From the NCBI GenBank assembly GCA_963693315.1, contig OY856186.1, positions 284,786,492 through 284,850,491 of the forward strand: a stretch of DNA of 64,000 nt, in the 5' to 3' direction. Shown piece by piece: positions 11,050 to 21,399 of this stretch (position 1 is the first letter of the stretch; the number at the start of each line of letters is the position of its first letter). Below the pieces are notes generated by a model. That model had not been told where the DNA came from. It was given only the letters and a program-made list of their open reading frames with translations, and searched no databases. Made by a program: the position numbers and the translations under genes. The DNA comes from Diogma glabrata (taxonomy: Eukaryota > Arthropoda > Insecta > Diptera > Cylindrotomidae).

Positions 11050-11336
11050 GACTTTAAAACTATACCAAATGTAAAGAAAAATTTATTAGTAAAAAAGAAT
11101 AATAAAACTAAAAGAAAAAATTCAACAAAAGTAGAAAAAAAAGCAATAGTAATAAAATGTTTCAACGTTACGATTTTTATATCCTTGTAATTGTTTATTG
11201 TTAACGGTGCTCAATTGAAAAAATTGGTTAAACTTATAGATGTGCATTGTAGATAATATAAACAAAAGATAACAGATGATTTACACAGATGATTAGATAA
11301 ACAGATGTTTACACAAATACATTTGAAAAAGTACAT

Positions 11337-12071
11337 TTAAACCAAATGTTTTGCTTGTTCAAGTGAGTGAACAATAATTGCAGGCTCAGTTTCTTTAATT
11401 CTGACAAAAATTTTCCCATTTCTCATCCAACAAAACTTTATTTTTTGGCTCCTTTTAATATTTCTTAGATGTTTTAAAATTTCACCATTAATGGCAGTCA
11501 CCTTTTCACTAATATGAATTATGTTATCTTTGTTGGTATTGTTGCATAACGTTGGGTATATTTTATTCCAGAATAGTGGTCCATTTTCCTTCACTTTGTT
11601 AAGGAAAGATTGTTTTATATTATTTTGATCAAACTTGATAGTAACAAATTTAAATGATTTTGTAGAGCTGCGCACTGAACGTTGCGATTTGGTTTGTTGA
11701 ATAAACGATGTTACGACATGTTCAGCCCCAAACCCATACATCAGGTTTAATTTATCAACTACATCTGCAGCGGATGGAGTTGTTGATGGCAATCCAGTTA
11801 CCACTACTTCGTTTTCGATATTTTTTTGTTTTAAAAAGTTGACTTCATTTATCAGGTTTTGAACCAATGTCTCAGATTTTTGGAGATTGATTTCTATACT
11901 GTCAACTCGTTTTTTTGTTTGCTTGTTATCAATTAGAATACTTGCTATTGAGTCCTGTAGACTCGCATGGTTTTTGGAAACCGAATCAGACAGTTGCTGT
12001 AACACCGTCATTATGTCGGCGTTTGATGGTTTTTGGTTTGCAAATAGTTTTTCCTTATCTGTCTCACTCAT
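11337..12071 (-). CDS. LINE ORF1 nucleic-acid-binding protein
   Basis: A 244-residue frame sits upstream of ORF2 in the same orientation. Residues about 18-90 form a heptad-patterned coiled coil (VLQQLSDSVSKNH, then IEINLQKSETLVQNLINEV). A folded part starts with ENEVVVTGLP, resembling the RRM-like or FP-like core seen in LINE ORF1 proteins, and ends in a basic region (KHLRNIKRSQKIKFCWMRNG). The protein would trimerise and coat the element RNA. The start ATG at 12071 is followed by the ser/acid-rich MSETDKEK. ORF1 at 61994-62761 has a similar plan and a similar C-terminal SLE motif. Confidence 0.85.
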   Translation of the reverse strand: MSETDKEKLFANQKPSNADIMTVLQQLSDSVSKNHASLQDSIASILIDNKQTKKRVDSIEINLQKSETLVQNLINEVNFLKQKNIENEVVVTGLPSTTPSAADVVDKLNLMYGFGAEHVVTSFIQQTKSQRSVRSSTKSFKFVTIKFDQNNIKQSFLNKVKENGPLFWNKIYPTLCNNTNKDNIIHISEKVTAINGEILKHLRNIKRSQKIKFCWMRNGKIFVRIKETEPAIIVHSLEQAKHLV

Positions 12072-13319
12072 ATTTTTTTTTTATTTAGTTTTTTACAAAG
12101 AAGGCGGCAATGTATTTAACCGTTATTATATCAACACAAAAGACTAAATTTGAACAAAGATTTATTTTTTATTTTGAATCATTTAATGAGCACTACTGAG
12201 ATTATTAAAATTGTTATTAAAATTCACTAATAAAGCCACTTAGCACATTAGTATGTTAATTCAGTAATAAAGAATTAATTTTAATTATATAACTGTTAAT
12301 ATCCATAAACACAGAGACGAACAAAGAAAATCAAATTTGATCAAAGATATATTGTTTTAATTTCAAAGTTATTATGATAACTACTGAACTGATTCTAATT
12401 ATTTTTTTGGTTATAGTTTACTAGTAAGGTTACTTAGCACATTAGTATAGTTAATTGGGTAATAATTAACCAATTTTAATTAAATTTATGACAACCGAAA
12501 CAATCGTATACTTTATTCTATCGCCATATTGAATCGCCATGATTACGGTCACTTCCAGGAAAATAAAATCAACAAACAAGTTAATGAAATGAATATTGTT
12601 GTTGTTGTCTCTTCTTAGAAATAGGGTCAACATAAACGATTTTATGAATCAAATCAACATAACGTAAAATAATCGAGTATTCTAATGTTTTCTCAAGGTT
12701 TCTGGAAAGTGATGTCGAATTATCTAGAAGTATTGCAGAAGGTATATAAGAAAAATACCTTTTGTAGTTTTTAATTAGTTTTATTTTAGACCTGCGACAG
12801 TAAAGTGAAATTAAATGTAAAATTAGTTTTATTTTAAAGCTGCGATAGTGAAGTTAAAATTATTAAAGTGATCTTTAAATTAGTTTTTGTGTAAAGTTAT
12901 TTTGTAAATAATGTTTAAAGTGTTATTAAGTAGAAATAATTTGTGTATTATTTTAAACGTTGTATTACTGGAAATTTCTACAATCAACCGTTGGAGTTTC
13001 TGAAGCTGTTAAAATAATATTCTAGTTGGGAATATTGTTTGCTGTATTGTTTTCCTGTTGTTGTGGAACAGTTAAGGTGTTGAATACTTAATAAAACCTG
13101 GTGTGTTTGCTAACTAATCAGTGATCGAACTCAGAAAGAGATTGAGAATTGCGTTTATCGAATTGTGAGTTAGGCCAATTCGAAGGAAGGTTGGAAAAAC
13201 GTAACAATATAAAATCTCACTAAGTAAACTCACTAAACTGTTGAATAAATTTCGGTGTTTGATTCGCCATATTCGCTCTCGCGATAAACAATGTTGAGAC
13301 AACAGCATTTCGATTTTTA

Positions 13320-14350
13320 TTTAATAAAATTTGTTGTGTAGGAACCACTATATATATGTCACAACAGCACATAAAAACCTACTATTAGGTCCCATCCCAC
13401 AACAACATGCGTTCTAAGGTGTTGATAGACTCAAATATTTTTTGTTTTTATTCTTTCTAAAGAATCGATAACTAAACAATAAATCCTATCACATAATAAC
13501 ATATAACATGGAACAATATTTCGTTAATAGTCCCTGAGCCCCGCCGATTTCATGGGGAGATTACCACATATTTTATACTTCGTGAGGCACCTCTGTCCTT
13601 GACGAGCCCGAAAACTTTTATTCTGCGATTTTCCTCAAATCGGCCGCTTTTTAGTTCGGCGTAATTCCGAAAAATGCCGATTGCCCGGGATCTTGTAAAA
13701 TTTTTTTTTTAGCTATAGGGGTTGTAAATTTGATTTAGAACACGAGGGTAACCTTGTCCGACAAAAACTTGTCTGCTATTGTCTAGTCCGACAACCCAAA
13801 CATCCAAAATGTCAGTTGTCGGACTCGACAATAGTAGGCACATTTTGGTCGGACAAGCTTACCCTCGTGTTCTAAAACAAATTTCCAGCCCCCACAGTTA
13901 AAAAAAAAATGTGGTAGCAAATTTATTAGATCGCTGGCAATCGGCATTTTTCGGAGCTTGCCGAACGAAAAAGTGGCCGATTTGAGGAAAATCGCAGAAC
14001 CAAAGTTTTCGGGCTCGTCACGAAGTATAAAATATGTGGTAATCATCACATGAAATCGACGTGGGCCCAGGAACTATAAGGATAAAGGAAATAAAAATAA
14101 AATAAAAGGGTAAAAAGCACGAACGAAACTAAAATTGGGCTGCCAATTATCCAGTTAGTGGCATGTATCTTGATTACGTGACGCACTGAAGTTCTCAATG
14201 ATTAAAGACCAGCAATATGTTTATATGAAGGCACGTTTTATCGAGCAAGCAACAACGTGCCATCATCAAAGAATACTCCATAACTAAGATTGAGGATACT
14301 ACCGTTGATTAAATAGAGTTCATCCGCCAGCCGGACTGGAGTATGCGGGG
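13320..14350. repeat. Dispersed repeat carrying a LINE-type 3' tail, split by a foldback element
   Basis: The sequence TTGTTGTGTAGGAACC, CACAACAGCACATA and CCCACAACAACATGCG (13330-13425) matches the 3' tail of the LINE at 38381-41060, in reverse. The following ATCGATAACTAAACAATAA and the AAAATAAAATAAAAGGG segment beyond the insert resemble sequences at about 45630-45720 and 61490-61570. The part at about 14230-14300 reappears inverted at about 53705-53790. This suggests a non-autonomous family using a LINE tail. Confidence 0.6.
13528..14076. mobile_element. Foldback/MITE element, copy 1 (549 bp)
   Basis: The ends are inverted repeats beginning TAGTCCCTG and ending CAGGAACTA, and pairing continues through about 270-bp arms. 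Recognisable inverted blocks include ACCACATATTTTATACTTCG, AACACGAGGGTAACCTTGTC and GACAATAG. The centre is near 13805. A second copy lies at 41456-42020. No protein is encoded. Confidence 0.85.
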
Positions 14351-14817
14351 TTGTCACACCCGTCGATCAAAATTAAAAATAAATTTACAAATCAAGAAAA
14401 ACTGATCCTTCCACGAGGAATTGGAAATAGAACACGTTTTTTTCAGTGCAGGTCTAAATAAGAAACTGATTTAATTTCTTTGGGATTTTTTGTATTAAAT
14501 TTCTAGATATTACGATGTGTGAATTCATAGGATAAGAGAATATTTGGTCAACATCTAAGTCAACATTCTAATCAACATCCTAAGTCACGAGTGTAAAGTC
14601 ATTATTGATTGTTGTCAATCAATGCGAAACTTAATATCTGACGTAAAGTCAATATGTTGTTATATTTTTGGTTAGGAAATATAGACAACTTTAAAGGAAT
14701 TTTTAATTTGGATGGGTTTTTTGTGAACAATTAAGCTTAAGTACATATTGGAAATCACTTGAATTTTGCAATTCGAAATAACTTTTCATTTTCTCTAAAA
14801 TTCCTTTAGAAAAAAAT

Positions 14818-14915
14818 TTTTGTGTTTCGTGCCAGGATTCGAACTACAGTTCATCAGAGACACATGTTCAAATCCTGTGTGTCTTACACAACTTAGACAA
14901 AGCGGCGATGATGAA
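14818..14915 (-). repeat. tRNA-like head of the array unit (degenerate)
   Basis: On the minus strand the segment has an A-box-like TGTCTAAGTTGTG and a B-box AGTTCGAATCC, about 50 nt apart. The stems do not close as a functional tRNA, so it is a tRNA-derived SINE-type head and not a tRNA gene. Confidence 0.6.
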
Positions 14916-15670
14916 ACATATTTTAATTTTGATGCTCAGATTATTTCTAAATTGAAACTTCATCATTTTGCATATTTACTTAAGTTGAATCTTTCATCTA
15001 TGATTACATATTGGAAATTGCATTTCTTTGGGATTTTTTGTATTAAATTTCTAGATATTACGATGTGTGAAGTCAAAGGATGAGAGAATATTTGGTCAAC
15101 ATCTAAGTCAACATTCTAATCAACATCCTAAGTCACGAGTGTAAAGTCATTATTGATTGTTGTCAATCAATGCGAAACTTAATATTTGACGTAAAGTCAA
15201 TATGTTGTTATATTTTTGGTTAGGAAATATTATTTACTTTTTTTTATTAAAAATGTTTATTTTAACAATATTTAAAGATACAATAATTTCATTTTTGAAA
15301 AGCATACAGAAAACATTATACACCATGACCTGTCGGTCGTCTGGTGGATTGCAATAATAAATAATAATAATTTTAACAATTTGATATAAGTTATTTGATA
15401 TTTGATTATTTGGTATAAATTAAATTAAGTGAAGAAAAACATATTTGAAACTTTAACTTTATAATATTTGAACAAAGAGTTCATAGTTTAAGATATAACA
15501 AAAAAGTAACATTTAAATATAACAAAATAAAATAAAATATAAGCCCACAAATTACTACATTATTTTAAACATTTCAATTAAACTATCATAAAGAATAAGC
15601 ATACGAAAGTTTTTGGTATTACCTAATTTCTTCTTACTGTGAAATAAATATGAATAACTTGAATTAATTA

Positions 15671-15759
15671 TAGCCACGTTCGACCCGACTGACGTAACTG
15701 AAACAACTGAAAAATTTATTGCAATTGTTGCTACTTCAGTCTAATCGAACGCACCTAAT
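15671..15759. mobile_element. Small MITE (89 bp)
   Basis: Ends TAGCCACGTTCGA and TCGAACGCACCTAA are inverted repeats, with an inner CAACTGAAAAA / CAATTGTTG core. Related copies lie at 49651-49730 and in part near 61330-61380. Confidence 0.75.
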
Positions 15760-16436
15760 TTTGTATATAATTATATATAAGTATCTTTTTTTTTTCTTTT
15801 TTTTTTTTTTTTTATTTTTCTTTACCTTGTTAAGAATCATACTCATGTATTAAAATCTCTCTATAGTATCTGCCTCAAAAACACACAAAGTTTTCCCAAG
15901 TTTACCCCATTTAATATTTCTTTCATCTCGTCTCTTGTTAGAATAGGTTTGCCGAACGATGTTACCTTTATTCGAAATAAAGAGGAAATGAAAAGTTTCT
16001 CTAAGTTAATAAAGAGAAAATGAAGTTATTTCGAATTGCAAAATTCAAGTGATTTCCAATATGTACTTAAGCTTAATTGTTCACAAAAAACGCATCCAAA
16101 TTAAAAATTCCTTTAAAGTTGTCTATATTTCCTAACCAAAAATATAACAACATATTGACTTTACGTCAGATATTAAGTTTCGCATTGATTGACAAAAATC
16201 AATAATGACTTTACACTCGTGACTTAGGATGTTGACTTAGATGTTGACCAAATATTCTCTCATCCTATGAATTCACACATCGTAATATCTAGAAATTTAA
16301 TACAAAAAATCCCAAAGAAATGCAATTTCCAATATGTAATCATAGATGAAAGATTCAACTTAAGTAAATATGAAAAATGATGGTTTCAATTTAGAAATAA
16401 TCTGAGCATCAAAATTAAAATATGTTTCATCATCGT

Positions 16437-16512
16437 CGCTTTGGCTAAGTTGTGTAAGACACACAGGATTTGAACATGTGTCTCTGATGAACTGTAGTTC
16501 GAATCCTGACAC
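16437..16512 (+). repeat. tRNA-like head of the array unit, better preserved
   Basis: The A-box TGGCTAAGTTGTG (about 16442) and B-box AGTTCGAATCC (about 16495) fit pol III internal promoter consensus well. The spacing of about 50 nt fits a tRNA. The acceptor stem does not pair fully. Confidence 0.65.
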
Positions 16513-16754
16513 GAAAAACAAAAATTTTTTTCTAAAGGAATTTTAGAGAAAATGAAAAGTTATTTCGAATTGCAAAATTCAAGTGATTTCCAATATGTAC
16601 TTAAGCTTAATTGTTCACAAAAAAACCATCCACACTGATTTAACTTTTTATTAGTCTTTCACAGAGAACTTAAATAAATTCATCATACGATATTTGTCAT
16701 AGAATAGAACTCCGTTATAACACAATAAAAGCCAAACCCAGAAATACCCAATAT

Positions 16755-17940
16755 AGAGATAGGTATTACTTCGGTCTGAAAGACCTATGTATTACATTCT
16801 CGAGTCAAAAGTGTAATTCTTACCCCCACTTTTTTGGCATTTTTCGACGTTTTAGGACCTACTGATTCTAAAAAATGTCTGTCTGTCCGCCGTCCGTCAT
16901 TACCTACGAAATCTAGAAAACCGCTGGAGGGATTTCAAAATTTTTTTTATCTAAAAATAGGTATGTATGCTCAATGGGCAGGTCCGAAAGGACGTTGTGT
17001 TCGATAACTGTACCGGAACTGTGTCAAAAATTCATCAAGTGTGTCAAAAAATCGTCAATTGTGTGAAAACAAGTGAATTTTTTGCTTAAAAAATGGTAAT
17101 ATTAAGTGATAATGAGGAGTAACCTTGAATTTAAAGAAATCTTAATAGTCGGGATTGGCATGTGAGACTAAAAACTAGATTATTGCATTATAAGTTTGTC
17201 AAAAAATTATTGTTAAGTGTGTCAAAAGAATGATTTTCATTTATTTGTTTACCAAATTTTTGTGAAAAAAATTAAATTAATTATTTGTATGACATGAAAT
17301 GTAATTGAACATGAAATTGGACATGGAAATTTTTGATTTTATTATAGTTTTTGAAGTATTTTTGGAATTTTGAAAAAAGTTTGCATTTATGATTTTGTCT
17401 TAATTTTTGCAATAATTTTATGAATTTTCGGAAAAGTAATTTGATTTTATTATCGATATTTTGAGAATTTTGGAAAAAACTTGAATTTTTTGGAATAGTT
17501 TTAGAATTTTGAAAAAAGTTTTAATTTTATTATAATTTTTGGAATAGTTTTAGAATTTTGAAAAAATTTTTAATTTTGATTTTGTTATAATTTTTGGAAT
17601 TTTGAAAATAATTTGTTTAATTTTGGATTTTGTTATAATTTTTGCAATATTTTTAGAATTTTGGAAAAAATTTGAATTTTTGGAATATTATCAGAAATTT
17701 GGAAAAATATTTCAGTTTCGATTTTGTAATAATTTTTTGAATTTTGAAAAAAGTTTTTTTTTTAATTTTGTTATAATTTTTGCAATATTTTAAGAATTTT
17801 GGAAAAAGTTTCAATTTTTGATTCTTGCAATATTTTTAGAATTTTGAATAAAGTTCCAATCTTTGATTTTGTAATAATTTTTGAAATATGTTTGGAATTT
17901 TGAAAGAAATATGAATTTTTGATTTTGTAATATTATGCTT
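16755..17940 (+). repeat. Minisatellite-bearing interspersed element, copy A
   Basis: Left part: ACTTCGGTCTGAAAGACCTA, then a TTACCCCCACTTTTTTGGC block and several GTGTGTCAAAA motifs. From about 17340 to 17940 there are some ten diverged units with the pattern ATAATTTTTGCAATATTTT then AGAATTTTGGAAAAA. The same components occur in reverse at 33725-35106. Short open frames here are repeat-derived. Confidence 0.75.
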
Positions 17941-18055
17941 GTGGGTGAGATGGAGAAGTGGTTAAGACGACAACATCACTTACAAGGAAGTTAAGCAACA
18001 CTGTGAAGGTGTGAACTTAAACGGGTGACCGCTTGGGAACTTCATCAGAATAAAT
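17941..18055 (+). repeat. 5S rRNA-like head
   Basis: GAAGTTAAGCAAC (17987-17999) and GTGACCGCTTGGGAAC (18025-18040) match the internal A-box and C-box regions of eukaryotic 5S rRNA at about the right spacing. The flanks differ from a functional 5S gene. It lies directly upstream of an RTE-like endonuclease reading region. Confidence 0.65.
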
Positions 18056-18573
18056 ATGGAAATATGATTGAAACACACTGAAGCAGGAAAATCTCGCCCA
18101 CAGTATGCCAGTAGACCGTATCCAGCAGTCCTGGAAACTGGCTAGGATTCGATGGCCCAATCACCCGTAAATCCGAAAGGGAATCTGAAACTCAAACGAT
18201 TAAAGAAACGTATACTGGAAACAAAAATAATGCAAATCAAAACCGTAAAAACAAAATATCGACCCTTGACTACCGTACCCGGACACGAATAGGAAACTGG
18301 AATGTCAGAACTCTGATAGAAACATCGAGGTTAGCACAAGTTGAGAAAGTAGTGGAAGAATATAACATCGAGATACTAGGACTCAGTGAAGTATGATGGA
18401 AGAACAGCGGAGAGCTAACAACAAGCAAAGGAAACTACATGATGTTCTCTGGTAAATCCAACACACATGAACAAGGCGTAGCAATATTAACAACACCTAA
18501 CGCAAAGAAAGCACCTCTCGAATGGAAACCAATCAGTAGCAGAATAATAACAGCAAGATTCTAATCGAAAATT
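18056..18573 (+). pseudogene. RTE-like LINE endonuclease fragment, cut by the assembly gap
   Basis: The plus strand from about 18280 encodes GNWNVRTL, then VEEYNIEILGLSEV, an in-frame TGA where a conserved Arg codon is expected, WKNSGELTTSKGNY and EWKPISSRIITARF. This is the N-terminal endonuclease of RTE-type non-LTR elements. The run ends at the N gap at 18574. The stop codon makes it a pseudogene. RTE fragment 56530-57030 may be the 3' end of a related element. Confidence 0.8.
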
Positions 18574-18773
18574 NNNNNNNNNNNNNNNNNNNNNNNNNNN
18601 NNNNNNNNNNNNNNNNNNNNNNNNNNNNNNNNNNNNNNNNNNNNNNNNNNNNNNNNNNNNNNNNNNNNNNNNNNNNNNNNNNNNNNNNNNNNNNNNNNNN
18701 NNNNNNNNNNNNNNNNNNNNNNNNNNNNNNNNNNNNNNNNNNNNNNNNNNNNNNNNNNNNNNNNNNNNNNNNN
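18574..18773. other. Assembly gap (200 N)
   Basis: Exactly 200 N, probably a placeholder of unknown true size. Confidence 1.
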
Positions 18774-18828
18774 TATGATTGTGATGAAGTATGAATGCAA
18801 TCTATCGAAAAAAATCTTATATACCCCA

Positions 18829-20080
18829 AATGTTGTTTTATCTTTTGTTTTTGTCCATCCTCTTTATCTATATAGCAAAGAAAAAAACTGTCTGTCTGTG
18901 GCTGGGTGGGTGGGTGCGTGGATGATATTAACGTATAAGGTCATGATAAAACTTTGGTATACGATCCAGGTAAAATCGAAAATGGTAAATCTGGATTTAT
19001 TTCAAATTTGGACAAAATATGGCGGAGGTGCCTGTTTGTTTCAATCTTCAATAACTTCTAATTCTGGCTTTCGATCGATCTTATTGAGATTTGGTATATA
19101 AGGTTTTAGTACTGTTTCCAATATTCCCGCGTAGCAACTTCCGGTTTGTTACGGTTAAAAAGTATTTTTTTTAAAGTTTTTATCCCTACTGTAGGCTAGC
19201 TACAAATCGGTTTTCAAGACGCATTGGTAAAAGGTTTCAATCAATATAAGAAAGATTTTATTAGGTTTTAGGAGAATGCATTGGACAAAGGGTTTGGGGG
19301 GGCCAGGCCACCATACAACAGGTGGTTTTTCTCACTATGTTTTTAATGATTGTTGGGATCATACAATATTCGTTCGTGAATGAATTTTGATGACACTTTG
19401 AAAAAAGATGCAAATATATGTATGGCAAGGAGCTGATTAAACGATATTGAACTTAGTGGTCTGGTCCCCTCGAGCACCTGTTTTTTTAAAGCTCAATAAC
19501 AAGAGTACTGATAATCGAATTGGATGAAACTTGGTGCATAAGCATGGCTTACAACAGTTTTGCATCCCAACTTCCGGTTTTTCACTTTCGATAAAACATT
19601 TTTTTTTTGCATTTTTTCAGTGTCTTTATGCACATTGCAGCATACACTAATGAAGTGATTATGATAAAACTTATGAAAAAGGTTTCAAATAGTGTGAGAA
19701 GATAATGATTAACTTTTAGGACATAGTGACCAAAGTGACGGGGGTCCATCATAAAATTCCTGTCTTCTCACTTTGTTTTTAAAGTTTGTTGGGAGCATAC
19801 AGACTTCGTTCATTAATCAATTTTTATGACACTTTGACAAAATATAGAGATTTAAATGACAAAGAACTGATTAGTTTTTGGACGATATTACGTAAGTGGC
19901 AGGAGGTCTCCCGAGCAAATATTTATTTGAATCATCAATAACATCAGTTCCTGATAATTGATTTGATTAAACTTGGTATATATACTTAGAGTATGATTTG
20001 TGACAGTTCTGGTGTTTCACTTCCGGTAAAGCTTTTTTTTTCTTTTTCTATTCATTTAACAGAATTTATGTCTGTTTGGA
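18829..20080. repeat. Diverged tandem repeats, about 450-bp period
   Basis: A block with CAATAACTTCTAATTCTGG or CAATAACAAGAGTACTGATA, followed by TTGGTATA or TTGGTGCATA and CAACTTCCGGTTT, starts near 19033, 19490 and 19933. CTCACTTTGTTTTTAA-type text also recurs. A fourth decayed unit may extend to about 20750. The region near 18890 carries CTGTCTGTCTGTGGCTGGGTGG simple-type sequence. No gene seen. Confidence 0.65.
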
Positions 20081-21190
20081 TAGGCTTTGGATTAGCTTTA
20101 TTTAATATTCTTATAATTAGAACTACATGAAATCTATAACATCGGTTAGCCATTACTTGAAGTATTCGATGGATGTTACTATATGTCGAACATTTTGTTC
20201 CCCGAGCTGGGCTGAACTTAACCTATTCATCAGCGTCGCAATATTTTTAAAGAAGAAATTTCTTTTGTAGCACTCCATTTGTTAATTCAAAAGTCGCTTG
20301 AAATTACAATGCTTATGGATAGAAAATAATTTAAAAAATTGTATAGGACTTATAAAGTAATACATGTTATACGCTCCTGCAGCGTTTAGGTCATTATAAA
20401 ATTTGATTGGCATTTAAAGAATTTTTAACAAATTGGCAACTGCTAGTTTTCACTTTGTTTGTTGGAATTCTCTAGTCTTAGTGAAACTTTGTATAAAAAT
20501 CCTTTACATCAAGTTCTATTAACCCACATCTAGATTGTCTCATCCTGTAAACAATTTTTATCGCTTTTATATTCAACAAAATTTTTGTCTATACGTACAT
20601 TACAGCTTCCGTTCATGGCAAGATTTTGATGAAACTGAAAAAACGGATTATTTTTCAAGTAAAAATCGGCTGCCAAAAAGCATTTTGTTTTAAAGTTCTG
20701 ACACTGAAGCTATTTGAATAAAACTGGGTATATGAGGTTTTTAAAGTGTCAGCCAATCCGCTGTCGTGTTGTCAATATTTCTTGCACTAGTTTCTTGAGA
20801 ATGGAACCAATCTTATATTTTTCTATAAACACAATGTATTTTTTACACGTATTTTTCAGAAATGCCGAGTGGACGCACATTGCAAAATGTAGATTTTTAT
20901 ATAAAACCTATAACTCATGAACTTCATAACAAAAGAGAATGAAAGATGAAGTCGAATTTTTGTTTCTGATTTCACGGCGTTAAAGCAAAAAAATTAAATT
21001 TGTTAGCAAATTGGTTTTAATTGGTTATCTCAAAAGTTTTTTCAAAAAGCTTGTCTGATTTCAAATTCTAACTGCATAACATATAGACAAACCTGAACAA
21101 AATTTACGAATAAAATAAATTAAATTTTTTAAGGTAAATAATTCTAGTCATAAATACAAAGAAATCATAAAAACTCCTTAAACTGTAAAA
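20081..21190. other. Noncoding, probably decayed repeat
   Basis: No exon recognised. A 68-codon open frame at 20714-20920 has no recognisable domain and lies in sequence related to the preceding repeat. Confidence 0.4.
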
Positions 21191-21233
21191 GATTTATTCG
21201 CTAAAATCAGAATATCATCAGAGAAATTCCTTT

Positions 21234-21362
21234 CTACAAACAGTTGCCTAAATTATCATAAATAAGCTTTAAACACAGATTAACATCATCTTTCCATTGC
21301 GTAGATGTCACACATTCTTTGGGAATTCGTGATTCTGCTCCTGCTGCTAAAACCTTTACAGC
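21234..21362 (-). CDS. Candidate terminal coding exon of an unrecognised gene
   Basis: On the minus strand an open stretch encodes about 40 residues including AAGAESRIPKECVTSTQWKD and LCLKLIYDNLGNCL, ending in TAG (21236-21234). It stands out from its surroundings by balanced codon and residue composition. An AATAAA signal follows about 35-40 nt downstream of the stop, as expected for a last exon. A weak splice acceptor (TTTTAG or GTAAAG) lies at its upstream side near 21350-21362. I do not recognise the protein and could not find a confident preceding exon, so it may be part of an intact neighbour gene, a retrocopy or chance. Confidence 0.3.
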   Translation of the reverse strand, partial: AVKVLAAGAESRIPKECVTSTQWKDDVNLCLKLIYDNLGNCL

Positions 21363-21399
21363 CAAAATATAAACAAACGATCATGAAAAAAAACATTAA

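Larger units (their letters stand above)
7941..12540 (-). mobile_element. Full-length CR1/Jockey-group non-LTR retrotransposon (LINE)
   Basis: The element is about 4.6 kb and reads on the minus strand: 5' UTR (12540-12072), ORF1, a 287-nt spacer, ORF2, 3' UTR and a poly(A) tail seen as about 21 T on the plus strand at 7940-7960. Both ORFs are intact and it sits inside an LTR with GATT duplicated on both sides. It looks recent and possibly still competent. Confidence 0.93.
7891..13206 (+). repeat. 3' LTR split by a LINE insertion
   Basis: The LTR starts at 7891 (TGTTACGAGTGCAG), is interrupted after CTAAACGATT at about 7940, and resumes at GATTACGGTCACTTCC (12541), ending at 13206. GATT is present on both sides of the insert as a short target duplication. 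Confidence 0.93.
4987..13210 (+). mobile_element. Ty3/gypsy-like LTR retrotransposon lacking RT and integrase, with nested LINE
   Basis: Two LTRs starting TGTTAC and ending GTAACA flank a short internal region. The flanking bases ATAT (4987-4990 and 13207-13210) form a 4-bp target duplication. The order is LTR, primer-binding-like site, SAP-gag, zinc knuckles, aspartyl protease, purine tract, LTR. The internal region is only about 2.2 kb and no reverse transcriptase, RNase H or integrase is present, so the copy could move only with help from a complete relative. The two LTRs differ at roughly 15-20 positions, implying an old insertion. A later LINE split the 3' LTR. Confidence 0.9.
14479..16634. 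repeat. Inverted array of tRNA-headed units (about 545 bp each)
   Basis: A unit containing a tRNA-like head, a body with GTCACGAGTGTAAAGTCA, and the phrase AATATGTTGTTATATTTTTG is present about 1.4 times in minus orientation (14479-15230). It is present again about 1.2 times in plus orientation (16018-16634). The strands 14710-15228 and 16127-16633 are inverted copies with few differences. The 0.8-kb spacer contains a small MITE and a poly-T tract. RNA reading through would fold into a hairpin of about 500 bp. Confidence 0.85.

Noticed and set aside
17602..17793. 63-codon plus-strand open frame
   Set aside because: It is a readthrough of the minisatellite units and not a gene.
17941..18055. 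A functional 5S rRNA gene
   Set aside because: Only the internal promoter blocks match; the 5' and 3' parts that should pair do not.
18533..18829. Open frames spanning the N gap
   Set aside because: They exist only because N was translated as X.
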